The notes under the pieces: model-generated | The model's database searches: none | What the model was told of the DNA's origin: nothing | What the model saw: the letters and a program-made list of their open reading frames with translations, nothing else | Program-made: the position numbers and the translations under genes | Shown: piece by piece, positions 45,073-55,800 of the stretch | Layout of the letters: each line of letters begins with the position of its first letter | How positions within the stretch are numbered: position 1 is the stretch's first letter | NCBI RefSeq assembly: GCF_009730915.1 | Contig: NC_052496.1 | Location: 1 to 64,000, forward strand | Length of the DNA: 64,000 bases | Direction: 5' to 3' | Source of the DNA: Dioscorea cayenensis subsp. rotundata | Lineage: Eukaryota > Streptophyta > Magnoliopsida > Dioscoreales > Dioscoreaceae

Positions 45073-47215
45073 TGGCCGGTTCTTCTCCCAACTTTCCCTC
45101 CGATAATTCTCCGTTTGGTTTTTTATGAAAATGCCCCGTTAAATTCTCCGGATGATGATGATGTTGTTATTGAGACCCCAAATATTGGGCCATCAAGTGA
45201 CAACCCTCGAAGCTCTAGAAAAGCGAACTTCCGGGGTTTGGCAATTTTATGACATTGTTGATTTTTCCGAACAAAAGGCACTCGGGCGGTTTGTAAAAAA
45301 ATGTAAAAAGATTTTTTTCTTGCCAAACTTCGGGGACGGGGCATTTAAAAAGACATGCCGATAAGCATGCCGCTGAAGCCACACGATCCCACAAAGCGCA
45401 AATTAGTTTTTACCGATTCGAGTATGGGAAATTTTATTTTTTTAATAATGAAAATGCAAGAAAAAGAAGTTGCGAAATTTATTGTTCAAAATGAGCAACC
45501 TTTTTTTATCTTGCCGAAAAATCCCGCTTTTTATAAAAATGCTTATTCGAGGTTTTAATCCAAATTTTTAAATCGGTTTCAAGAAATACTATGAGAAAAT
45601 ATTGTCTTATTATTTATGATGATTATAAACAAAAAAATTAATTTCGAATTATCTTCTTGTTCTTTTTAAAAATTTCTCTTACTTCGGATATTTGGTCTTC
45701 TCAATTTCAAACGAATTATCTTTTGTGTTACGGTCACTATATTGATAATAATTGGGTTTTGCAAAAGCGTATTTTTAAGTTTTTTTGAATTAGAACACAG
45801 TCATACTGCAAGTGTTATTGCAAGTTATATAACTCGGGCTATTAATGAGTATAATATTTCGAGTTCTATATTTTTCAATTAGTTTGGATAATGCTTGACA
45901 AATAACAATGCGGTCGATCTTTTAAAAAAATGAATTTAATGCCTTTATTTTTCCGGGCTTTTTCATGTGCGTTGTGCTTGTCATGTTTTTGAATTTATGT
46001 GTTAAAGATGGTTTAAAAAAATAATTGAGCCCCATATTAAAAAAAGTTCGAAATTCTATTTTTATATGTTCGAAATGGTTCAACCCGAAGACATGATTTT
46101 TCAAGCTTATTGTTCGGAAAGGGGAGAAAATGTAAAAGATATATCATTGATGTTGAGCATAGGTGGAATTCAACTTATGAAATGTTGGAGTGTGCTTATA
46201 ATGATAGAGATATTATTTCTATGTTTGTTAATGAGAGATTTCCCAATGATCATGTCACTAATTATGATTGGGAAGTTTGCCATTTAATTAAGGAATTTTT
46301 TTGGAAATTTTTTTATGCTTCAACTAATATTTTTGTCCGGTGTTTATTATTCCACTTCATCTATTATTGTCAACCAAATATTTTTTTATTAGTGAGGTTT
46401 TTTTGCAAAAATATAGAGAAGACCCTAATTTTTGCTCCTATTATTGCTCCCATGGAGGAAAAAAATTTAAAAAAATATTTTTGGAAAAAAATCGAACCAC
46501 TCCCTATTTTTAGCTATGTTTCTTGACCCCCGTTTTAAAATTGATGGCACTTTTTTTGCATAATTGATTCTTATGATAATAATATGGATCTTGATCATTC
46601 TCTTTTGAAAGAAAATTATCGTTCTTTATTTTTATGACATGTATAATGAATATCATAGAAAAATATGGTGATAGAAGGACTTTCAATATGCCTCAATCTA
46701 GTGAAAGTTCCTCTTCAAGCACCAAAAAAATAGATCCGCCACTTATGTTGTAAATATAATTAACAAAAAAATTTTTCCATGGGTGCTTCTTCTTCTTTTT
46801 TTCTTCTTCTAATTCTAATACTAGTACTTCTTCTACTTCTCATGAAATAAATCATTATTTAAATAATAATATTAATAATTTTTTCTTACATCGGAAGAAA
46901 TGGATAAGTTTGATATTTTTGACATGGTGGAAACAACGGGAGCATAGTTATCCTGTACTTGCCGCCATGGCTCGTGATCTGTTAACTCCACCGATGTCTA
47001 CGAGTAGCATCGAGTCTTGTTTTAGTGCGAGGGAAAAAAAGTCTTGGATGATAGGAGGAGCGAGAATGAATAATCAAAGCGAGTGCAAATGTGCATATGT
47101 CCGAAGGATTGGCTAGATCTTTGAAGATAGATTGCAAGGGCTAATAGAACAATTCACCCACGATGGCGCGGAGAAGGCATATATCATCGATCTCGACGTA
47201 GAAGAAATAAATTGA
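45073..47215 (+). pseudogene. Decayed hAT (Ac-like) transposase
   Basis: Pieces of an Ac-type hAT transposase appear in order but in different frames. A BED zinc-finger-like start lies near 45210-45370 (SGVWQFYDIVD, then C-K-K-C). A central part lies near 46100-46300 with HRWNSTYEMLECAYNDRDII and NYDWEVCHLIKEFF. A hAT dimerisation part lies at 46919-47114 (WWKQREHSYPVLAAMARDLL, then TPPMSTSSIESCFS). Many frame breaks and stops separate them, often at T runs, so no full-length enzyme can be made. The usual hAT transposase length is about 650-800 residues, and the pieces are spaced as expected for one. Confidence 0.85.
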
Positions 47216-47499
47216 TGAGCCTCAACTCTCAAGCTTGGAACATGCCAAGATTAATCCTTTATTCCTTTTTTTATTGTTTCAAATGTTCAGATAAGTATTT
47301 TTGAGTTTATTTCAAAAATTCAAATGATAGTATGAATCTATGATACTAATAATTAATTGTTATTTTTTTGCAATTTTTAAGATTTTTTTATTTAAATATA
47401 AAATATATATTTAAGTATTTAACTAATCTTTCATTCTTTCTTTCTATGTTTCTCATTAGGGTTAGCTCCTTAGTTGGTGACTTGGTCCTTGACTCCTTG

Positions 47500-48090
47500 A
47501 AGCCGTGGCCCGTAGCCGCCGATCTCTAAAACCAGCTAAGCCCTCTCCCAAACTCATCCCGATCTCCTCAACCCCAATTCCCAACCTTTTCCCACCCGAC
47601 CACAATCCCATCCCCGGATCCGTTCCCCATCAAGAACCACAGAACCCACCCGATGATGGACTCCCTCAAATCCTCCTCCGCGCGTAAACTCCCCATCAAG
47701 CGTCGTCCCCCTCCTCTCTCCTCCTCCTCCCCTCCTTCCCCTTCCCCTTCCCCTGACCCTTCCTCCACTCTCCCCTACTCCGACGATGCCGCCGACGATG
47801 ATCCTTCCTCCGACTCCCTCCATCCTCCTCCTTTCAAGTTCCAGCAGCATCCGGGTCCGAGTCCGATGAGATCCGCTTCCTCCAAGGCCTTCTCGGGCGC
47901 CACGCTCGATCCCATGGTCTTCCCCGCGACCTCAATCTCTTCTTTGATCGCTTCTCGAGCACATGGCTCGACCTTTCACTCGCTCTCGACTTTCCGAGAA
48001 GCTCCGACGTCTTCGCACCAAGTTCCGCATCATGTCCGGTCGTATCCACCGTGGCCAGGACCCCTCCCGTCTTGCCCCCCATGTTGAGTG
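47500..48090 (+). pseudogene. Captured GeBP/STOREKEEPER-type gene fragment inside the hAT element
   Basis: GC-rich host-like coding sequence, unlike the AT-rich transposon body. A Pro/Ser-rich N-terminal part (KLPIKRRPPPLSSSSPP from 47653) is followed in another frame by SDEIRFLQGLLGRHARSHGL and DLNLFFDRFSS (47862-47960). In a third frame come RLSEKLRRLRTKFRIMSGR and HRGQDPSRLAPH (47987-48083). Together these follow the DUF573 DNA-binding domain of GeBP/STKR plant transcription factors. Two frame changes break the fragment: two extra bases just before SDEI, and a small deletion before RLSEK. The C-terminal part of the gene is absent. It lies between the transposase and the right end of the element. 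Confidence 0.8.
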
Positions 48091-49032
48091 ATTTGAAGAT
48101 AGATAGTGTATGGATTGGCTGATCTCTCCTATTTCATCTTCTTCTAAGTTTATTTCTACCTGTTATAACTTGTCTTATGGTTTACACCTTGATGTTACTG
48201 GATTTGTTCATTCAATGCTTGAGGTCCAAGATGGAAATTCAGAGGTGAAACAACACTTGGAGAGTATTCTTTTCTATTTTGTGTTCTTAAATTTGTATTA
48301 ATAAATCTCATGCTCTCTTGTTTGAGTTGATTTTGTAAACTCTTCATCTTTATGAGACCAAGTAATGTGATTTTCTTCTTTTTTTAATTTTTTTTTGCTT
48401 GTATAGTTCCTCACTTCCTCTTTACTGAAATTGAGAATGGTTCTTGTTTTTTTGGGTTATTCACTTATTTGAATATTTATGTTGAATCGTTGATTGATGA
48501 TTTCAAGTCATTTAACTAAGGATTTAGATTAGGAAATGGATTAAAACTCAAAAAAGCCTGAAGGATTTGATTTCAAAGATAAATAGATAATGATAAATGA
48601 TAATATAGTTTTTCAATTATAGTAAAATTTAATTTATATTTATATTATTTAATTATTAGATAATGTTTCTTATATTTTAAATTTTTTTTTTAAATTTTTC
48701 TGATTTTTTTATATATTTTTATTTTTAATATTTTATATTAAAAAATATTAACGGGCCGGCACGGCACGAGCCCGGCCAAAGTGGGCCGTGTCTCGTGCTG
48801 GGCCGACCCTCCACCATTTGCGGGCCGTGCCGGCCCGGCACGACAAAGCCATGGGCCGGGCCGGCCCGGACACGCACAGTTCTCGGGCTGCCATGGGCCC
48901 GGGCCGTGCCGGGCCGTGCCGGCCCGTTTGACACCTCTACCTCCACCGCAACATTAAAAAAAAATGATTTTATATTATTATTATTATTATATATATATAG
49001 CATTACTCACCATTCACTCTAGACCCAAATCA

Positions 49033-50478
49033 ATGAGTCTTCTCGTCTTCTTCACTGTTTTCTTTGGAGTTGTGCTTTCGCTCGTCGCCGGTTCACTGAA
49101 TCGGGTCGAGTACCAAACCCTGGTCGTGACCCGACTCGAGTCACCCACTCCTCTCCGGCCCGACGACGAGTTTCTCGCATGGGTCGTAGACCCGAACACG
49201 TTATCGGATCTCGTTTCTGGATCCGAACCCGCTACCTCCTTCCACGTCGGTCTCGCCCACCGTGACGCGCTTCACGCTGGGAACTCCTCTGGCGAGGAGC
49301 TCTTCAAACTCCGTCTCGACCGCGACGCCGCGCGCGTCGCGACCCTCGCCGCAAACAGGACGCGGCCGAAGGATTTCAGTAGCTCGGTAGTGTCCGGGCT
49401 TGCTCAGGGGAGCGGTGAGTACTTCACCCGGCTGGGAATCGGCACACCGCCGAGCTACGCCTTCATGGTTTTGGACACCGGCAGCGACGTGGCGTGGCTG
49501 CAGTGCGCTCCCTGCCGCCGGTGCTACTCCCAGACTGAGCCCATCTTCGACCCTCGCCGCTCTCGAACCTACGCCGCTGTCCCTTGTGCTGCCTCCCTTT
49601 GCCGCCGGCTCGACACCTCCGGCTGCGACACCCGCCGCGGCGCCTGCCTTTACGAGGTCTCCTACGGCGATGGGTCCGCCACCATGGGGGACTTCTCCAT
49701 TGAGACTCTCACATTCCGCAGCGGTGCTCGCTTACCTCGTGTCGCTCTTGGCTGTGGTCACGACAACCAGGGCCTCTTCGTCGCCGCCTCCGGCCTTCTC
49801 GGTCTCGGTCGTGGTCCTCTCTCCCTCCCCTCTCAAGCTGCCTCCCGCCTCTCACGCCGCTTCTCCTACTGCCTCATAGATCGCACTTCCCCATCCTCCA
49901 AACCCCCATCCCGCTCCTCCTCCCTCATCTTCGGCGCCTCCGCCGTTCCCCGAGCATCCACAGGGGTGGCCTACACTCCGATGATCCGAAACGCTAAGAT
50001 GGACACCTTCTACTACGTGGATCTCATCGGGATCAGCGTCGGCGGGGCTAGGGTTCCGGGGGTGGAGCTAAAGCTAGATCGAACATCAGGGAGGGGAGGA
50101 GTCATCGTGGATTCGGGGACGTCAGTGACGCGGCTGGCGAGGCCGGCGTACGAGGCCGTCCGTGACTCGTTCAGGGCGGGGGCATCAGAGCTGAAGGCAG
50201 CGCCAGGAGGGTTCTCACTGTTCGACACGTGCTACGATCTCACAGGGAAGTCGGTGGTGAAGGTTCCCACGGTGACGCTGCACCTAGCCGGCGGCGCATC
50301 CGTGGCGCTGCCGGCGGAGAACTACTTGATCCCCGTGGACACGAAGGGGACCTTTTGCTTCGCCTTCGCTGGGACGGAGAGCGGCGTCTCCATCATCGGA
50401 AACATTCAACAGCAAGGATTCCGGGTTGTCTTCGACGCCGCGAGGTCGCGGATCGGGTTCTCTCCTCGCGGGTGCTGA
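49033..50478 (+). CDS. ASPG1-like nepenthesin-type aspartic protease
   Basis: Secreted pepsin-family (A1B) aspartic protease similar to ASPARTIC PROTEASE IN GUARD CELL 1/2. Single exon, 481 residues, GC-rich. The start at 49033 was preferred over an in-frame ATG at 48964 because it gives the signal peptide MSLLVFFTVFFGVVLSLVAG; the upstream residues are a Tyr-rich run from a (TAT)n repeat. Catalytic Asp148 lies in DTGSDVAWLQC and Asp360 in VDSGTSVTRL. The nepenthesin-type insert, with Cys in CAPCRRCYSQTEPIFDP, CAASLCRRL and CDTRRGACLYEVSYGDGS, is present. A prosegment with RDAARVATLAANRTR precedes the mature enzyme. The leader and promoter are cut short by the hAT element that ends 93 bp upstream. 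Family members act in stress and ABA responses. Confidence 0.94.
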   Translation: MSLLVFFTVFFGVVLSLVAGSLNRVEYQTLVVTRLESPTPLRPDDEFLAWVVDPNTLSDLVSGSEPATSFHVGLAHRDALHAGNSSGEELFKLRLDRDAARVATLAANRTRPKDFSSSVVSGLAQGSGEYFTRLGIGTPPSYAFMVLDTGSDVAWLQCAPCRRCYSQTEPIFDPRRSRTYAAVPCAASLCRRLDTSGCDTRRGACLYEVSYGDGSATMGDFSIETLTFRSGARLPRVALGCGHDNQGLFVAASGLLGLGRGPLSLPSQAASRLSRRFSYCLIDRTSPSSKPPSRSSSLIFGASAVPRASTGVAYTPMIRNAKMDTFYYVDLIGISVGGARVPGVELKLDRTSGRGGVIVDSGTSVTRLARPAYEAVRDSFRAGASELKAAPGGFSLFDTCYDLTGKSVVKVPTVTLHLAGGASVALPAENYLIPVDTKGTFCFAFAGTESGVSIIGNIQQQGFRVVFDAARSRIGFSPRGC

Positions 50479-52600
50479 AAACGGATCTTGATCCGGATCC
50501 GTTTTCATTTTTCGAATTTTCTTTTTAACGGGAGGGAAAAAAAAATATTCCGGAGAATGCGATGTTTCTTAAATTTTCTGATAATATGCGTTTTAATTAA
50601 TTAATTCCAGAAAGTCTCGTTAATTGCGGCAATAAATATTAAATAGTAAAAAATAAAAAATAAAGAGAGTGGGGCCCGTGCACGTGGGCGGTGAACGGAA
50701 GAGCACTCCATCGGGGCGTCTTTTCCCGCGCGGGCTCGGTTTCCGAGACATGCGGGACGATATCGTCACGTGGCGGTGAGAGTATGAGCGGTTCGGTGAG
50801 GTTGCCAGCTGTCTCTTCCGAATAGTAACCGCCTGCCCCTAGGCAGCGGTGGTGACGGTAGTGGTTCAAGCACGTTGGATATTTTTTTTTATGAAAAAAT
50901 TTATATATATATATATATAATTTTTTTACACTAAAAATTGAATATTTTATAAAAGAAAACGTTTAGAATCTTTGATACATAAAATCTATGTTTGGTACGT
51001 AAAATCCACGTAAAATCACGTTACAGTGTTTAGTAGGTTGGCATTTTTTTTAATGTGTTATTAATTTTTTTTAATTTGTTTTCTAACTAGTTAATTAATT
51101 ACTTTTTTGTTTTCCTTGTCTATTATAGAGGATTTTATTTATTTATTTAAGAAATTCGTGAAACATGTTTTTTAAAATTTATCTTTATATTTAATGTATT
51201 TTTATAACTTTTTGATAAATCATATTTTAAATAAAAATGATTAATATATATTTTAAAATTTTAAATTACTAATTAACTTTAATTATTTTTAAATTTATGC
51301 TAAAATTGATAAGTAAAAGAATTAATTGGAATAATTTATAAAAATTTTAAATTTAACTAAATCCCAAATTATGGATCATCTATCTAATCATGTTTTTATT
51401 TTTTTATTAATATTTAATTATATTTTAGTATTTTTATTTTGAAAGGGCGATATTGTTGTTCACTAATTTAGGGAAAACCATGAAAAATAACTCAAGTTCA
51501 TGATTGAACCAAACATGATTTAATAGATGGACAAAAAGAAGGCAGACAAAGATAAAAATAAAGCAATAAAGTAGAAAAGAAAACAAAAAAATAGAAGAGA
51601 AGATTTTTGTATTTTTATCTTTCTTTTTGGGAAGTAAATCCCACGTTAACTCAATTGAAAATAATTTTTACTAGACAAAAAAACACCAGATTTTGAAGTT
51701 TTTTATAATTACAATTACATGTAGTTTTATATCCGGCCAAACAAACACACCCTAATTTTTTTTTCATAAACCAAACTAAACTGTAAAAAATGACTCCCAC
51801 TAATTAAATTCCTTCTCACTCACTCTCCATTGTATCAAACAGACACTAAGGTTATTTTTGCAATTTTTATTTTTAAATTAAATGATTAATTCTATCATTT
51901 AACTTGTCGCCTCACTGTTTTCCAAAATGAATAATATACTATTAAAATCAAAAGATACTATTATGTTTAATTTTGATCAATAAAAAGGTTATAAAATTAA
52001 TGAGAATAACTTGCTCATGCCAAGTACTACCACATCTTTTTAAAAAATTTAGCTACTGATGATTAATCGTATATAATCAAATATATTCAATTGAACCACC
52101 GTATCACTTTATTTTTATTCATATTCTACAATTAACTGATGGGTCAAAAGTAAAAAAAAAAACTTGGTTAGCTCTGTTAATCAAACTCAATTAATTGTTA
52201 ATGAGTTTGCTCTAATAATGATATTTACGATGAGTTCATTGTGAAAGAAATGAACAAAAACAAAAAGTAGTCCTTTTTTTTATTTAAAAAAATTTAAAAT
52301 AATAATATTTTTTTAACTGTAGTGGATTTTAAATTAAATCATTTATATTATTTTTTTATTGAAATAACAAAATAAACCATACTTTAAAAACCCACTTCTG
52401 CTTATTTATTTTCAATTTTTTTAATTTATAAAATTTTATTTGATGCATTAACTCTTCCGTTGTATTCTAATTTTCTAACAAATGAACATTATAATCACTG
52501 ATATGAGTTAGCTCCCGTTTCACAAAATAACACTTCCCAACTTCAGTTCACTTGCTCTAGAATAAAGGCCCCTAGTTTGGCTTGTGTATATTATATTAAT
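50479..52600. other. 3' flank of protease gene and AT-rich spacer
   Basis: A GC-rich block at 50660-50880 contains GTGCACGTGGGC and GTCACGTGGCGG motifs, like the other ACGT islands. From 50990 (ATGTTTGGTACG) to about 51850 (TGTATCAAACAGACAC) the ends are loosely complementary and might bound an old non-autonomous DNA element, but this is weak. No gene was found. Confidence 0.4.
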
Positions 52601-52777
52601 ATATAAGTTTGGGCATCATGACTCGCATGGAATCTTATGACGTGTTCACAATCTCTACCGTTCGATCAGGGTTGCATTGTCACAGCCGTTCGTTCGAGCG
52701 ACTCTTATGTCTATCCATAACCAGAGAGCCCGAGATTGTAAGTAATAAAAAAGCCCCGATTTTTCTCGACGGCAATC

Positions 52778-52779
<2 letters not shown>

Positions 52780-52817
<38 letters not shown>

Positions 52818-52840
52818 CGCTCGCTCGCTCGCTCGCGCTC
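52780..52840. repeat. (TC)n and (TCGC)n repeat in the ClpX leader
   Basis: A run of TC dinucleotides from about 52781 to 52813 passes into five to six CTCG units up to about 52836, just before the ATG of the ClpX gene. Pyrimidine tracts are common in plant leaders. The same frame is open upstream of the ATG, but the residues come only from the repeat and are not conserved. Confidence 0.85.
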
Positions 52841-52848
52841 TCAGAGCC

Positions 52849-55800
52849 ATGGCGGCAGCCGTACGGACCCGTTCTTTTCGTGCTGCGACTGCCGCCTTTG
52901 CTGGCCGATCGCCTTCCCTGGCATCGCACCGCAGGCGGTGGTATGAGCTCTGGTCCCTGGCACGAGCTCACGGGGTTGGTTCGCTGCAAGGTGATCTGGT
53001 TGACCGGGCGTCGATCGTGGCTCAGGATGTGGCTGGAGCGGTGAGGTTGTCATCTGGTGAGCCGCCGGAGATCTGGCAGCAGCCTTCGGATGCCGGGGCG
53101 ACCTTCCATTCGGCTAGCTTGCCTGGGAGGATCAACGTGATTAGGGTCGGAGGGGGTGGGGGGCGGTGGTGGCGGTGGCGGCTCGGGGAATTCTGGTGGC
53201 GGCGGGAAAGAGGGCTGCTGGGGTGGGGCTAGTCTCGGGAACCAGCTCCCCACGCCCAAGGAGATATGTAGAGGTTTGGATAAGTTTGTGATCGGCCAGG
53301 AGCGGGCAAAGAAGGTAAACCTTTAGTTTCGTCACTGTTTGATGATTTTCTCTTTGGATTATTGTTTTAATTGGTGGAATTATCCATTGTTATTTCCACC
53401 TGCTTGGTGATCGTGTGAATTGATGCAGCATAACTCGCTGTAGATTTACTTTTGTTATATGGGAGTTTGCATTGGAGTTTTGCGAATAGTGTTATACAAG
53501 CTGCAAAATTGTACCTTTTGTCTTTTTTCCTTCGTGTTTTTTTTTTGGCTGTGTTTATTAATTTTGGGTGAGTTATCAGTTAATATAATCTGGAAGGTTG
53601 ATAACTAACCAAAAGAAATTGTTCTTTAGTTTATTATCATCTGCCTTTCCTAAGGGTCTAGAGGTGTGTGCTATTCTTGGGAGTGTTCTGAGTTCTGTTT
53701 TATTACTAGTCATTTTTATAATAGTCCTCTTTAGGAAATAACTGGGCTTTTCTCATCTTAAAAATGCCTAATTCTGTAGTTCAGATGAGAAATCTTAGAT
53801 TTTGAAACCAAGATTTATTTTATGAAATCATTGTTAGTTTTTTTTAATCATTTTGTTCTCATCAAATTTACTTCAACTATTATTTCGGTAGTTTTGATTC
53901 TATCTTCCCCTAGTATATTAGTTTCAGATGGCCAATTAAACGTAAGAAGCATTTTAGGACTGATTGAAATCAGTTGGTCAATGGTTTTAGCGAATGGAAA
54001 GGGGAATGACAGTATAAAAATAGCATAAAGATGTTGTGGTTCTTCTTTTAGTTCAGTTGCCCTCCTTAGATATATGCTTCGTCTGATGAATCTTCTTGGT
54101 GTTTAGAATTTTGTGAAGCAATTGACCTGATTTACTGCTAGCAGGTACTCTCTGTGGCAGTCTACAATCATTATAAGAGGATCTATTATGAGTCTCTGGC
54201 AAAGTGGTTAGATACTCATCACATGCTCTCATATGCGTTTATAGTCATTTCCCTTTTTCACTTCATTATTAATTGTAAAGATCCTGAATTGTATTGTGTA
54301 CTAGAACTAACAAGTGCTGGTAAATTATGTCTTTCTAACATAAATTTTTATGGTCTAGGCCTGCAGGAGATTCAAATAATGGTGAAGCTAATGCAAGTGA
54401 CGGTGAGACTGTGGAGCTTGAGAAAAGCAACATTCTTGTAATAGGCCCAACCGGATCAGGTATCTATGGTTTGCTTTACGAAACGTTCAATGATGCTGCT
54501 GGTGATGTGATATACGATTATGCTGTTATTCTTTTGGCTAGCCTGTGTGTTTCACATTCATCACAGTCCTAAAACATCCAATGATGATTAAATTTTGCTA
54601 AGAACTGTGATATATTGCAACTTGTGTCCATTATTCAAAATGCTCTGAATGCATGTTAAAATTGGAATGCATATTAGAATCCCACTTTCAGGCTATATGA
54701 TGAAAACTTTGCATATCAGCACCCAACAAATATGGATTTTTTATTATCCATTCTTAATTATTTTAATTAAAATATGAGTGCCTCATGTTCTGCAGAATTT
54801 AATTCTTTATCACACCATAACTGTATGATTACTTTTCTTTTGGCCAGATTTTGAGAAATAAGATGATCCAATGCATTGTTGTCAACTTATTAATTATCAT
54901 GATTCATGTACATCATCTCTTGACATATAAGTCTAGATCTGTCCTTTTAAATAAGCTCTGTTGTGTCTTCGAATGAAACTGACTCTTTTGATTGCCATAA
55001 AGATATTATTAACTGACTATTCAAACTCCTTGCTTGTCAATCTGCTAAAATGATTAAGGATTGTTTCTTCCATCTGTTTTGTCTCATTTCTAGCATAAAC
55101 TAATTAATATTCTGGCATTTGAAGTCATTCTTGATGCATGCAAAAGGCTGCCAAATGGATATTTTTTAAGTAAAGTGCTTAGAATGTGTACTTATACACT
55201 TATAACATTTCTTCAAGGACAGGGAAAACATTACTAGCAAAAACTTTGGCACGTTTTGTGAATGTTCCATTTGTCATTGCTGACGCAACCACACTCACCC
55301 AGGTGTGTTCAATCATTTCTGTGATTATTCCAGATCTTTATACTATATCAAAATAGCTCTGAATTTTAGTGATGCTACATAGTTTGATGTTGTGGTCGGT
55401 TATGTCTCACAATTGCACACCATTATTCAGATCTATGTAGGTTTGGTATAATTGAATTATACCATCATTCCAGTATTGATTTATAGCTTTGGTATAATTG
55501 AACATGATTTATTCTTAATAATGCCATCTCTTATTATCTGTTACTTATTAATGTAAGATTAAATTCATGATCTTGTGTTCAAATGCAGTGATTTGAATTT
55601 TGCTTATCATCCCAGTTTCCAATTGCATGAGGCCTTTTTATACTGTTCTTTTACTTGCTTATGTTAATTTCATTCATGCATTATTTATGTTAGAATGGTT
55701 CTATTCAATCAGAAAAATGAGCATGGGCAGATTCTGTTATCAGCTCTGTTCTTTGCATGAGATATACAGAGTGCCACTTTGCAGCCACTAGTTTGGAGGC

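Larger units (their letters stand above)
44322..48939 (+). mobile_element. 4.6-kb hAT superfamily transposon with captured gene piece
   Basis: The ends TAGAGGTGTCAAACGGGCC (left) and its reverse complement (right) are perfect inverted repeats of about 20 bp. They are flanked by a perfect 8-bp target duplication CCTCCACC at 44314-44321 and 48940-48947, the hAT hallmark. Subterminal regions of about 270 bp and 190 bp are crowded with GGGCCG and CCGGCCC words, typical hAT transposase-binding regions, in contrast to the AT-rich body. The body carries a decayed transposase (45073-47215) and a decayed GeBP-type gene fragment (about 47500-48090). The intact ends with a broken transposase suggest it was last moved, if at all recently, by transposase from elsewhere. 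Confidence 0.93.

Noticed and set aside
47554-47850. Gly/Arg-rich minus-strand frames of 66-98 residues
   Set aside because: They are the complement of the Pro/Ser-rich captured GeBP fragment and show no independent features.
48964-49032. Start of the aspartic protease at 48964
   Set aside because: The extra 23 residues are a Tyr/Ile run coded by a TAT repeat beside the transposon; the next ATG gives a clean signal peptide.
50990-51850. Possible non-autonomous DNA element between ATGTTTGGTACG and TGTATCAAACAGACAC
   Set aside because: The end similarity is short and imperfect, and no target duplication was seen.
52609-52848. In-frame N-terminal extension of ClpX starting at 52609
   Set aside because: It reads through a (TC)n/(TCGC)n repeat as Ser-Leu and Ala-Arg runs and is not conserved; the ATG at 52849 gives a normal Arg-rich transit peptide.
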